Shown in pieces: positions 26,464-33,969 of a stretch of DNA of 64,000 nt (positions within the stretch are counted from its first letter, which is position 1; every line of letters starts with the position of its first letter). The stretch spans positions 1-64,000 of the forward strand of contig SUUJ01000005.1 of the NCBI GenBank assembly GCA_015062585.1. The letters run 5' to 3'. Under the pieces are notes generated by a model. That model was not told the DNA's origin and ran no database searches. It was given only the letters and a program-made list of their open reading frames with translations. Source of the DNA: Alphaproteobacteria bacterium (GTDB taxonomy: Bacteria > Pseudomonadota > Alphaproteobacteria > RF32 > CAG-239). The position numbers and the translations under genes were made by a program.

Positions 26464-26850
26464 CAGCTCATCTAAAGCCAAAATTTCAAATAGCCGGCTC
26501 GGTCATGTACTTCTTTTGTACACTCGCTCGCCGGCTTTTTTATTTTAACTTTATCTGAACTATTCTCCGAGTTTTTCATAAAAACTCGTATAGCGGCTTT
26601 TCTTAAAGCCAAAATTTCAAATAGCCGGCTCGGTCATGTACTTCTTTTTGTACACTCGCTCGCCGGCTTTTTTATTTTAACTTTATCTGAACTATTCTCC
26701 GAGTTTTTCATAAAAACTCGTATAAAAGTTTTCTAGTGCCATTTTCTGCAGGCTCGAAAAATTCATGTACCTTTTTGTACACTAAAATTTTTCTCGCTTT
26801 GAAAATAACACTATAAATTCTTTTCTCCGAGTTTTTTTATAAAAAACTAG
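26450..26850 (+). repeat. Hairpin repeat array 2 (three ~130-bp units after yebC)
   Basis: Alternating A and B elements. A sites CGAGTTTTT-CAT-AAAAACTCG lie at 26568-26588 and 26700-26720, with a half site at 26450-26462 and an altered end copy at 26828-26850. B hairpins lie at 26492-26536, 26623-26668 and 26752-26797. The first two B stems are AGCCGGC / GCCGGCT; the third is CGAAAAATT / AATTTTTC(t)CG. All three share the tip TCATGTAC-loop-GTACAC. Units 1 and 2 are nearly identical; unit 3 has diverged everywhere except the tip and the A sites. No ORF of note is present. Confidence 0.9.
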
Positions 26851-26862
26851 AATGCTAAAATA

Positions 26863-26918
26863 AGTCATGCCCTAAACGGAGCGTTAGCGAAGTGCGGTCA
26901 GGCATCTTCAAATTAGTT
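26863..26918. repeat. Dispersed palindromic repeat, type I
   Basis: GTCATGCC...GGCATCTTCAAATTAG copy, nearly identical to 50190-50240 and related to 28730-28778. It directly follows the end of hairpin array 2 through the same junction sequence as array 1. Confidence 0.85.
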
Positions 26919-26929
26919 TAAAAACAAGG

Positions 26930-26971
26930 AAGATCGCTAACCTCGTTCGCGAGCTCACTTAATGCGATGAC
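26930..26971. repeat. Dispersed palindromic repeat, type II variant
   Basis: AGATCGC...GCGATGAC unit with a TTCGCGAG-type centre; a close copy is at 28790-28829. It stands about 50 bases before the promoter at 27022. Confidence 0.75.
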
Positions 26972-27021
26972 ATTGTCTATTTGCTTAAGAAGTAATTTCT
27001 ATTTTTTTGTCTAAAAGTATA

Positions 27022-27050
27022 TTTACTTAATCTTAAAAATATGGTAGTAT
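27022..27050 (+). promoter_or_regulatory. Promoter of accessory family, copy 1
   Basis: TTTACT (27022-27027), 17-base spacer, TAGTAT (27045-27050). The whole block TTTACTTAATnTTAAAAATnTG-TA-TAT recurs at 28883-28911 and 50583-50611 with the same spacing, each time before an accessory gene. Confidence 0.7.
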
Positions 27051-27085
27051 AAGTTATACATTAACGAAACCAAGGGTTTTAAGAT

Positions 27086-27219
<134 letters not shown>

Positions 27220-27235
<16 letters not shown>

Positions 27236-27261
27236 TCCCCCCTTTGGGTGTTTTTGTTTTT
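27220..27261 (+). terminator. Attenuator-like terminator overlapping the leader ORF stop
   Basis: A perfect 12-bp stem ACACCCAAAGGG / CCCTTTGGGTGT (27220-27231 and 27240-27251), 8-nt loop, then a T-rich tail. The leader ORF's TAA lies in the loop. The downstream gene starts only about 35 bases later, too close for an independent complete promoter, so transcripts must read through this structure. Confidence 0.85.
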
Positions 27262-27286
27262 ATACTAAACAAGGAGATTTAAAAAG

Positions 27287-28624
27287 ATGACTAATGAAGA
27301 ATTGGAAACAGAATTATCTAAACTCTATAAAAGAAAATGTGAAACAGAAAGAGGGTCAGATAAATATAAGCAAATTCAGCAAGAATATATTGCTATGGCT
27401 AAAGAAGTGGATTCGTCTGATTTGGAACAATCTGCGATATATTCCGGATGGGAAGACGGTTTTAATGTCATTATAAAGGGATGCTTAGATAATTTGACGA
27501 CAGACGAAAAATTGCACTATGCTGAAGTTTTACTGTCCGCAAAATTGTACAAAGACCAAACAAGAAGCAATATGTATATAGCACACCTGTCATTTACAAA
27601 TTTTGGAGCTATTGCAGATGTTTCTGATGAGCAAGCAAAAAAAATTGACAATATCATTAAGAAGGCAAAAGACTGCTATGGTGCAGATAATATAGGACAA
27701 TTTAACTTATTGAAAAACTTAGCTAATACTGGTGGGTTATCAGATGAAACAAGAAAGTTAGTCAATTCTGTAGTTCCTGGAAGGATGCTAGATGCAAAAT
27801 TTCAAACAAAAAGAACTTTTAATGATGTACTTATAAGTGGTTATTATCCTAAAATTAAAGAAACATTAGATTATGTGATTTCCTCTCAAAATGCCGGCGA
27901 AAAATATTGCAAATTTTTGGGTGTAACAGACGGAAGAATACCTGAGACAAAAACAGAAATGTTTGATGCTTGTGTTGAAACTATTAATGGGCATGAACAT
28001 TTAGAAAAACTAAAAGCTTCTTTTGTTGTTCAGGATATATTGGAAGGCAAAAGCGATAAACTTAAACCAGAGAGTATTGTGGTACTTTTGAATACAGATA
28101 AGAGCCTTGTACATACGCCGAGTATATTGAAGAAAATTGGTGTGGATAAAGCAAGAGAAGTGAGAAAATCTTTAGAAAAAAGTTTGGGTATATATGGTGG
28201 AAGTCGTCAGGATATGAGTCAAAGATTAATGATTATTAATATGGAATTACGCAATAATCCGGATGAGGAATATGCGATGAAATTATCTAGAGCAGCTATG
28301 AGTTGCGTAACCTCATATAGAGATGGTTGCGGATCAGCGGCTTTGATTAAGGAGACTATAAAAAATGTTGAAGCAGTAAAAAGTAGAATAGAAGCTTCGA
28401 GCGAACGTAATGAGTCTTTTATAAGTGATTGCGAGCAAAGATTAAAAAAAATAAAGGAAATACATGAGAAAAAAACAGATAAAGACAACGAAAGTTTAAG
28501 CGGATTGAAAGCGGTACAATCGCAACTTAATCAGGGAGAGAATCCGCCAAAAACAGATAAAGAAAAAAATGTTGTCGCACTATCTAATTATGCAAAACGA
28601 AGAAAAGCAGCATTAAGAAGATAG
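27287..28624 (+). CDS. Hypothetical accessory protein, family X member 1 (445 aa)
   Basis: I do not recognise this family. There is no signal peptide or membrane segment; the protein is helical, with a coiled-coil-like Lys/Glu-rich stretch near residues 355-405 and a basic C-terminus (NYAKRRKAALRR). Its first ~130 residues align with the next gene: blocks YIxMAKEV...IYSG, KGCLDNLTTDEKL-A--LL and NFGA...DEQAKKIDNIIKKA. The ATG has AAGGAG 10 bases upstream. It is placed behind the leader ORF and attenuator-like terminator. A secreted or host-interaction role is possible but nothing in the sequence proves it. Confidence 0.75.
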   Translation: MTNEELETELSKLYKRKCETERGSDKYKQIQQEYIAMAKEVDSSDLEQSAIYSGWEDGFNVIIKGCLDNLTTDEKLHYAEVLLSAKLYKDQTRSNMYIAHLSFTNFGAIADVSDEQAKKIDNIIKKAKDCYGADNIGQFNLLKNLANTGGLSDETRKLVNSVVPGRMLDAKFQTKRTFNDVLISGYYPKIKETLDYVISSQNAGEKYCKFLGVTDGRIPETKTEMFDACVETINGHEHLEKLKASFVVQDILEGKSDKLKPESIVVLLNTDKSLVHTPSILKKIGVDKAREVRKSLEKSLGIYGGSRQDMSQRLMIINMELRNNPDEEYAMKLSRAAMSCVTSYRDGCGSAALIKETIKNVEAVKSRIEASSERNESFISDCEQRLKKIKEIHEKKTDKDNESLSGLKAVQSQLNQGENPPKTDKEKNVVALSNYAKRRKAALRR

Positions 28625-28633
28625 TTTTTACTA

Positions 28634-28723
28634 CTTAAATCTTTATTTAGTGTAAGATTTGTTTGTAGAACCGCATTTATTTATATAGGCTAGCCTCGGC
28701 AATTTTGTGTTGGGGCTTTTTTT
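28634..28723 (+). terminator. Conserved 3' module with terminator, copy 1
   Basis: About 90 bases closely similar to 29521-29613, ending in the hairpin AGCCTCGGCA / TGTTGGGGCT (with G-T pairs) and seven Ts. Family X member 1 and member 2 thus share 3' UTR as well as promoter. Confidence 0.8.
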
Positions 28724-28729
28724 ATAACC

Positions 28730-28829
28730 CTAAGCGAAGTGTTCGCGAAGTGCGGTCAGGCATCTTCAAATTAGTTTAAAAACAAGGAAGATCGCTAACT
28801 TCGTTCGCAAGCTCACTTAAGGCGATGAC
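28730..28829. repeat. Pair of dispersed palindromic repeats
   Basis: Type I unit (ending GGCATCTTCAAATTAG) joined by TTTAAAAACAAGGA to the AGATCGC...GCGATGAC unit. The same two units in the same order, with the same linker, occur at 26863-26971, so the pair behaves as one ~100-bp composite element. Confidence 0.85.
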
Positions 28830-28882
28830 TTATTAGGTCATTTTATGCTCCTTGCAATGACATATTTTTTTGTTTGAAAGAG

Positions 28883-28911
28883 TTTACTTAATGTTAAAAA
28901 TGTGATAATAT
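28883..28911 (+). promoter_or_regulatory. Promoter of accessory family, copy 2
   Basis: TTTACT (28883-28888), 17-base spacer, TAATAT (28906-28911), matching 27022-27050 and 50583-50611. Here the gene follows directly with an AAGGAG site, without leader ORF or attenuator. Confidence 0.7.
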
Positions 28912-28940
28912 GACACATATTTCGAGCAAGGAGTTAAAAA

Positions 28941-29504
28941 ATGAGTGATAAAAAAATATCAATAGACGATCTGTCTAAAGAGATTGCAAATATAAAGGAT
29001 AGCTATAATAAGGGAAACAGTCCGGAAGAATTTAAGAGCGTGGCTGAGAGATATATTTCTTTAGCAAGAGAGCTTGCAACAGATGATGTAGAAGCGTGTA
29101 GAATATATCATGGCTTTTTTTGGGAAGCAGGAAAAACACCGGCTGTTAGCGGAAAAAGATACAGCTATAATGGAATGTCCTTAAACGGATATGATATATT
29201 TTCTCGTGGTTTTAGAAGTATGTCAGTAGATGATAAACTTATACGGGCTGATATTTTAACCACATTGTTGGATGACAAAGAATATGGATTTGGAGCGTTA
29301 GGTATATTATATCGTATGAACTTCGGCGATGGTGAAAATTTTACTGACAAACAACTTGAACATGTTAAAAACATTATAAATAAATGTATGAGCACCGGAA
29401 ATGATAGTTTGATTAAGCAAATGGGCTTACCAAGAACTGTAGCGAACAGTTCGAAGGTATCACCTCCACTTGCAAAAATGAATCGTAATTCATATAAACG
29501 ATAA
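28941..29504 (+). CDS. Hypothetical accessory protein, family X member 2 (187 aa)
   Basis: A shorter paralog of the preceding gene. Matching blocks are ERYISLARELATDD...IYHGF, the region around SRGFRSMSVDDKL-RADILTTLLDDKEYG, and NFGDGENFTDKQLEHVKNIINKC. It ends in a basic tail (AKMNRNSYKR), as member 1 does. It lacks the C-terminal ~250 residues of member 1, so it is either a natural short form or a truncated copy. No signal peptide or known domain. Function unknown. Confidence 0.72.
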   Translation: MSDKKISIDDLSKEIANIKDSYNKGNSPEEFKSVAERYISLARELATDDVEACRIYHGFFWEAGKTPAVSGKRYSYNGMSLNGYDIFSRGFRSMSVDDKLIRADILTTLLDDKEYGFGALGILYRMNFGDGENFTDKQLEHVKNIINKCMSTGNDSLIKQMGLPRTVANSSKVSPPLAKMNRNSYKR

Positions 29505-29520
29505 AATTAGCTTTTTTATT

Positions 29521-29613
29521 ACTTAAATCTTTGATTAGTGTAAGATTTTGCTTGTAGAATCGCATTTATTGATATAAGCTAGCCCCGACAATTTTGTGTT
29601 GGGGCTTTTTTTA
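29521..29613 (+). terminator. Conserved 3' module with terminator, copy 2
   Basis: Second copy of the module at 28634-28723. The hairpin AGCCCCGACA / TGTTGGGGCT is followed by seven Ts. One stem position differs from copy 1 while pairing is kept. Confidence 0.82.
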
Positions 29614-29663
29614 GCCCTTAACATGCGTTTTAACAAAAGCTTACGAAAGGAGCTATATTTACC

Positions 29664-32366
29664 ATGAGTAAATGGGTTTATACATTTGGAAACGGTAGCG
29701 CTGAAGGCGATGCCAGCATGCGTAATCTCCTTGGTGGTAAGGGTGCTAACTTGGCTGAAATGAACACAGTCGGTTTGCCTGTTCCTCCGGGATTTACAGT
29801 TACAACTGAAGTTTGTACATATTACTACGACAACAACAAGACTTATCCTGCTGATTTGAAAGATCAAGTCAGACAAGCTGTTGCTTATGTTGAAGGTATT
29901 ATGGGCAAAAAATTTGCTGACGCTAACAATCCGTTGTTGTTCTCGGTACGTTCAGGTGCCAGAGTTTCAATGCCGGGTATGATGGATACCGTTTTGAACT
30001 TAGGTTTGAATGATGAAACAGTTAAAGCTTTGGCTAAAGCTTCAGGTTCTGAAAGATTTGCTTATGACTCTTATCGTCGTTTCTTGCAAATGTTCTCAGA
30101 TGTGGTTTTGGGTGCAGACATTGATTTGTACGAAGAAGCTTTGGAAAATATGAAAAAATCTAAAGGCTATGCTTCTGATACAGATATGACAGCCGAAGAT
30201 TTGAAAGAATTGGTAAGCCAATACAAAGCTATCGGTGAAAAATTGGGTAAAGTTGTTCCGCAAGATCCTTGGGATCAATTGTGGGCAGGTATCGGTGCAG
30301 TGTTCGGTTCTTGGATGGCCGCTCGTGCTATTACCTATCGTAAATTAAACAACATTCCGGGCGACTGGGGTACAGCCGTTAATGTTCAAACCATGGTATT
30401 CGGTAATGCCGGTGATGATTGTGCTACCGGTGTTTGCTTCTCTCGTGACCCTGCTACCGGTGAAAATGTTTACTACGGTGAATATTTGGTTAATGCTCAA
30501 GGTGAAGATGTTGTGGCCGGTATTCGTACACCACAACCTATGGCTTCTAAAAATGACGGTACTTCTTTGGAAGAAAAATGGCCTCACCTCTATCAAGAAT
30601 TAGTTGATGTTAGAGATAAATTGGAAGCTCACTACAAAGATATGCAAGATATGGAATTTACCATTGAGCATGGAAAACTTTGGATGTTGCAATGCCGTAA
30701 CGGTAAGAGAACTGCTGCAGCTGCCGTAAGAATGGCTGTTGAAATGGTTGAAGAAGGCATGCTTTCTAAAGAAGAAGCTATTATGAGAGTTGGTGCTGAT
30801 CAATTAGACCAATTGTTGCACCCGATGCTTGATCCTAAAGCTAAGAAAAATGTTATTGCTACCGGTTTGCCGGCTTCTCCTGGTGCTGCCGTTGGTCGTG
30901 CAGTATTCAATGCTGAAGACGCTGAAGCTTGGGCTAACAAAGGTGAAAGAGTTATCCTTATCCGTAACGAAACTTCTCCGGAAGATATCGGCGGTATGCA
31001 CGCTTCTCAAGGTGTGATTACTGCTCGTGGCGGTATGACATCTCACGCTGCCGTTGTTGCTCGCGGTATGGGTACTCCTTGCGTTTCTGGTTCTAACGAT
31101 ATTACAATTAACTATGCTAACAAGACTATGTCTACAAAGTCTGGTGTTGTTATTAAAGAAGGTGATTGGGTATCATTGGACGGTGCTAAAGGTCAAATTA
31201 TCGAAGGCGAAATTCCGACAGTTAAAGCTGATACAAACACAGGTAACTTCGGTAAATTGATGAGCTGGGTTGATGAAATCAGAGTATTGAAAGTTCGTGC
31301 TAATGCCGAAACTCCGAAAGATGCTCAAACAGCTCGTGATTTTGGTGCTCAAGGTATCGGTTTGGCTCGTACAGAACACATGTTCTTTGATGCAAACAGA
31401 ATCGGCGATATGCGCGCTATGATTTTGTCTGACAACGAAGCTGGTCGTAGAGCTGCTTTGGCAAAATTGTTGCCTTACCAAAAGCAAGACTTCAAAGATT
31501 TGTTCAAAATTATGGACGGTCTGCCGGTTACTGTTCGTTTGCTTGACCCACCATTGCACGAATTCTTGCCTCACACAGATGCTGAAATGCAAGAATTGGC
31601 TGATAAATTGGGTATCACATTAGAACAAGTTAAGACACGCGCTGCTGCTTTGCACGAAGCTAACCCGATGTTGGGTCACCGTGGTTGCCGTTTGGCAGTT
31701 ACATATCCTGAAATTGCTGAAATGCAGGCTCGCGCTATTTTGGAAGCTGCTTTGGAATGCCAAGCTGAAGGCATTAAAGTAACTCCTGAAATCGAAGTTC
31801 CTTTGACAGGTTCTAAGAAAGAGTTGGATATCGTTAAAAATGTTATCGATACAACAGCTAACCAAGTATTCGCTGAAAAAGGCGCTAAAGTTAACTACAT
31901 CGTCGGTACAATGATCGAGTTGCCGAGAGCTGCTTTGATGGCTGAAGAAATTGCTGAATCTGCTGCATTCTTTGGTTTTGGTACAAACGACTTGACTCAA
32001 ACAACTTTGGGTATGAGCCGTGACGATACAGGTGCTATTTTGGACGAATACAGAGCCAAAGGTGTTTATGTTGCTGATCCGTTTGCTTCTATTGATGTTG
32101 ACGGCGTTGGTAAATTGGTTGCTCGCGCTTGCCGTAAAGGTCGCGAAACCAATGCAGACATTCACTTGGGTGTTTGCGGTGAACACGGTGGTGATCCGAA
32201 ATCAATCGAATTCTTCCACAAGGTTGGTTTGGATTATGTATCTTGTTCTCCATACCGTGTACCGGTTGCTCGTTTGGCTGCCGCTCAAGCTGCAGTTAAA
32301 TTCGGCAAAGATCGTACAGTAGGCGGTGAACACAACGGCTCTTGCTGTTGCCAAAAATCTGCTTAA
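29664..32366 (+). CDS. ppdK: Pyruvate, phosphate dikinase
   Basis: The 900-residue enzyme interconverts pyruvate + ATP + Pi and phosphoenolpyruvate + AMP + PPi; in anaerobes it often runs in the glycolytic direction to make ATP with PPi. The N-terminal nucleotide-binding domain shows FSVRSGARVSMPGMMDTVLNLG; the swivelling domain has the phospho-histidine H461 in GGMTSHAAVVARGMGTPCV; the C-terminal PEP/pyruvate barrel has FGTNDLTQTTLG and LGVCGEHGGDP. Codon use is strongly biased (GCT, GGT, TTG), as in the ribosomal genes here, pointing to high expression. SD AAAGGAG precedes the ATG. Confidence 0.97.
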   Translation: MSKWVYTFGNGSAEGDASMRNLLGGKGANLAEMNTVGLPVPPGFTVTTEVCTYYYDNNKTYPADLKDQVRQAVAYVEGIMGKKFADANNPLLFSVRSGARVSMPGMMDTVLNLGLNDETVKALAKASGSERFAYDSYRRFLQMFSDVVLGADIDLYEEALENMKKSKGYASDTDMTAEDLKELVSQYKAIGEKLGKVVPQDPWDQLWAGIGAVFGSWMAARAITYRKLNNIPGDWGTAVNVQTMVFGNAGDDCATGVCFSRDPATGENVYYGEYLVNAQGEDVVAGIRTPQPMASKNDGTSLEEKWPHLYQELVDVRDKLEAHYKDMQDMEFTIEHGKLWMLQCRNGKRTAAAAVRMAVEMVEEGMLSKEEAIMRVGADQLDQLLHPMLDPKAKKNVIATGLPASPGAAVGRAVFNAEDAEAWANKGERVILIRNETSPEDIGGMHASQGVITARGGMTSHAAVVARGMGTPCVSGSNDITINYANKTMSTKSGVVIKEGDWVSLDGAKGQIIEGEIPTVKADTNTGNFGKLMSWVDEIRVLKVRANAETPKDAQTARDFGAQGIGLARTEHMFFDANRIGDMRAMILSDNEAGRRAALAKLLPYQKQDFKDLFKIMDGLPVTVRLLDPPLHEFLPHTDAEMQELADKLGITLEQVKTRAAALHEANPMLGHRGCRLAVTYPEIAEMQARAILEAALECQAEGIKVTPEIEVPLTGSKKELDIVKNVIDTTANQVFAEKGAKVNYIVGTMIELPRAALMAEEIAESAAFFGFGTNDLTQTTLGMSRDDTGAILDEYRAKGVYVADPFASIDVDGVGKLVARACRKGRETNADIHLGVCGEHGGDPKSIEFFHKVGLDYVSCSPYRVPVARLAAAQAAVKFGKDRTVGGEHNGSCCCQKSA

Positions 32367-32401
32367 TTTATAAGATAATTTTCTTATAAAGCAAAATAAA
32401 G

Positions 32402-32433
32402 GCTCGAGGTTTATAAGACCTCGAGCTTTTTTT
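32402..32433 (+). terminator. Intrinsic terminator after ppdK
   Basis: A perfect 9-bp stem GCTCGAGGT / ACCTCGAGC with a 7-nt loop and seven Ts. A second A/T-only inverted repeat (TTTATAAGA / TCTTATAAA) lies just upstream. Confidence 0.92.
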
Positions 32434-32466
32434 AATAAAAATATTAAGAGACTCTTAAAGAATTGC

Positions 32467-32496
32467 TTGACATTTTGATATAAAAACCTTTATATA
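32467..32496 (+). promoter_or_regulatory. Promoter upstream of secE-nusG
   Basis: An exact TTGACA at 32467-32472 is followed after 17-18 bases by TTATAT/TATATA. The leader to secE is about 100 bases. No tRNA-Trp gene, common at this site in other bacteria, is present. Confidence 0.65.
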
Positions 32497-32601
32497 TCTG
32501 TTAAATCAAGAGCGCGGCTTTTTGATGTTGTTTTGCATTGGATAAAAGACAATTTTCAAGGAGTCGGTTTGGTAGTTTTTTTATTTTAATAAGGTAAAGT
32601 T

Positions 32602-32799
32602 ATGGCAAAAATCAGTCCGTTACAGTTTTTCCGTCAGGTCAGACAGGAAGTTAAGAAAGTTACTTGGCCCACAAGAAAAGAAGTTATGCAAAGTTTGGTT
32701 ATGGTAATCATCTTGGTTGCTATTGCCGCTACATTCTTCTTCTTTGTAGATCAAATTTTGGGTTGGATTGTCAAAACTGTATTTTCGCTTGGAGAATAA
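32602..32799 (+). CDS. secE: Protein translocase subunit SecE
   Basis: The 65-residue single-span SecE clamps SecY. The family's amphipathic QEVKKVTWPTRKEV motif lies at residues ~14-27, followed by one membrane helix. It stands 5 bases before nusG, the usual pairing. Confidence 0.95.
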   Translation: MAKISPLQFFRQVRQEVKKVTWPTRKEVMQSLVMVIILVAIAATFFFFVDQILGWIVKTVFSLGE

Positions 32800-32804
32800 T
32801 ATAA

Positions 32805-33335
32805 ATGAGTGCTAAGTGGTATGTTGTTAATGTTCACTCGGGTTGTGAGAAAAAAGTTGCACAATCTATCAATGAACAAGTTGCTTTGAAAAAATGGGAA
32901 GACAGAATTTTGGATATTTTGATTCCGACTGAAGAAGTTGTTGAAGTCAAAAAAGGTCAAAAAGTTACCAGTGAACGCAAATTCTTCCCCGGTTATATCT
33001 TGGTTAAGATGGAAATGTCTGATGAGGCATGGCACTTGATTAAGAATAATCCTAATGTTAGCGGATTTTTGGGTTCTCGTAACAAACCTTATCCGATTAC
33101 CGAGGCAGAAGCTCAGCGCATTATTACTCAAATGCAAGAAGGTGTTGAGCGTCCTCGTGAAGTTGTCAACTTTGAAATCGGTGAGCAAGTCAGAGTTTGT
33201 GACGGTCCGTTTGCTTCGTTCGTCGGATTGGTCGAAGATGTTGATACCGAAAGAGCAAGAGTTAAGGTTTCGGTTTCTATCTTCGGTCGTTCTACTCCGG
33301 TTGAGTTAGAATATTCGCAAGTTGAAAAAATTTAA
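32805..33335 (+). CDS. nusG: Transcription termination/antitermination protein NusG
   Basis: The 176-residue NusG couples RNA polymerase to Rho or the ribosome. The N-terminal NGN domain opens with KWYVVNVHSGCEKKVA and contains RKFFPGYILVKM; the C-terminal KOW domain has GEQVRVCDGPFASFVGLVEDVD. It ends the secE-nusG unit, followed by a terminator; rplK does not follow here. Confidence 0.97.
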   Translation: MSAKWYVVNVHSGCEKKVAQSINEQVALKKWEDRILDILIPTEEVVEVKKGQKVTSERKFFPGYILVKMEMSDEAWHLIKNNPNVSGFLGSRNKPYPITEAEAQRIITQMQEGVERPREVVNFEIGEQVRVCDGPFASFVGLVEDVDTERARVKVSVSIFGRSTPVELEYSQVEKI

Positions 33336-33351
33336 TCAATTTTGAATTTAT

Positions 33352-33384
33352 AGCGCCGATGAGAATGTCGGCGCTTTGTCTTTT
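33352..33384 (+). terminator. Intrinsic terminator after nusG
   Basis: AGCGCCGA / TCGGCGCT stem with an 8-nt loop followed by a T-rich tail. Confidence 0.85.
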
Positions 33385-33415
33385 TATCTTATTATAATTT
33401 TTTAGGAGAACTTAT

Positions 33416-33919
33416 ATGTTTAAGAATTTGGCAAATGAATTTAAAAAATTTGCAATGCGCGGTAATGTTATCGACATGGCTGTCGGTATTATCATCGGTG
33501 CTGCTTTTGGTAAAATTGTCGACTCATTGGTTAAAGATGTTATTATGCCACCAATCGGTTTGTTGCTCGGTAAGGTTGACTTTACAAACTTGTTCTTGGT
33601 ATTAAAAGAAGGTGCAACTCCGGCTCCGTATAATTCTTTGGCTGCTGCTCAAGAAGCCGGTGCAGTTACTATGAATTTGGGTGTTTTTGTTAATGCCGTT
33701 ATCAGCTTTTTGATTGTGGCTTTTGCCGTATTTATTTTGATTAAGGCTATTAACGAATTGCAAGCCAAGATGGATAAGAAAGAAGCTCAAGTTGCAGTTA
33801 AAACTACAAAGTCTTGTCCTTATTGCTGTTCGGAGATTTCTATCAATGCAAAAAAATGTCCGCATTGTACATCTGAATTGCCGGCAGAAGAAAAAACAAC
33901 AAAGGCTAAGAAAAAATAA
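33416..33919 (+). CDS. mscL: Large-conductance mechanosensitive channel MscL with C-terminal zinc ribbon
   Basis: MscL opens under membrane tension to release solutes on hypo-osmotic shock. The N-terminus ([29 protein letters not shown]) and TM2 region ([21 protein letters not shown]) are typical. The 167-residue protein is longer than usual (about 130-145) because after the cytoplasmic helix it carries CPYC...CPHC, a probable zinc ribbon, and a Lys-rich tail. Such ribbons occur in some MscL homologues; their role is not established. Confidence 0.92.
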   Translation: MFKNLANEFKKFAMRGNVIDMAVGIIIGAAFGKIVDSLVKDVIMPPIGLLLGKVDFTNLFLVLKEGATPAPYNSLAAAQEAGAVTMNLGVFVNAVISFLIVAFAVFILIKAINELQAKMDKKEAQVAVKTTKSCPYCCSEISINAKKCPHCTSELPAEEKTTKAKKK

Positions 33920-33939
33920 ACAAAATGTGCTTTATAAAG

Positions 33940-33969
33940 AACGCATCTTTTATAAGGTGCGTTTTTTTT
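33940..33969 (+). terminator. Terminator after mscL, overlapping the anmK 3' end
   Basis: AACGCATC / GGTGCGTT stem followed by eight Ts. The structure overlaps the last codons of the convergent anmK gene. Confidence 0.75.

Larger units (their letters stand above)
28625..28940. other. Gene-free stretch between family X members
   Basis: It holds, in order, the conserved terminator module, a type I palindromic repeat (28730-28778), a type II variant (28790-28829) and the TTTACT-17-TAATAT promoter of the next gene. No leader ORF like the one at 27086 is present. Confidence 0.8.

Noticed and set aside
26450-26850. CRISPR array
   Set aside because: Repeat units are ~130 bp, two units are nearly identical over their whole length including the would-be spacers, and no cas gene is near.
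26450-26850. Integron attC cassette array
   Set aside because: The conserved GTTRRRY / RYYYAAC ends of attC sites are missing, there are no cassette ORFs, and no integrase is seen.
32436-32601. tRNA-Trp gene before secE
   Set aside because: The gap was read for a tRNA cloverleaf and a T-loop GTTCRAATC motif; neither is present.
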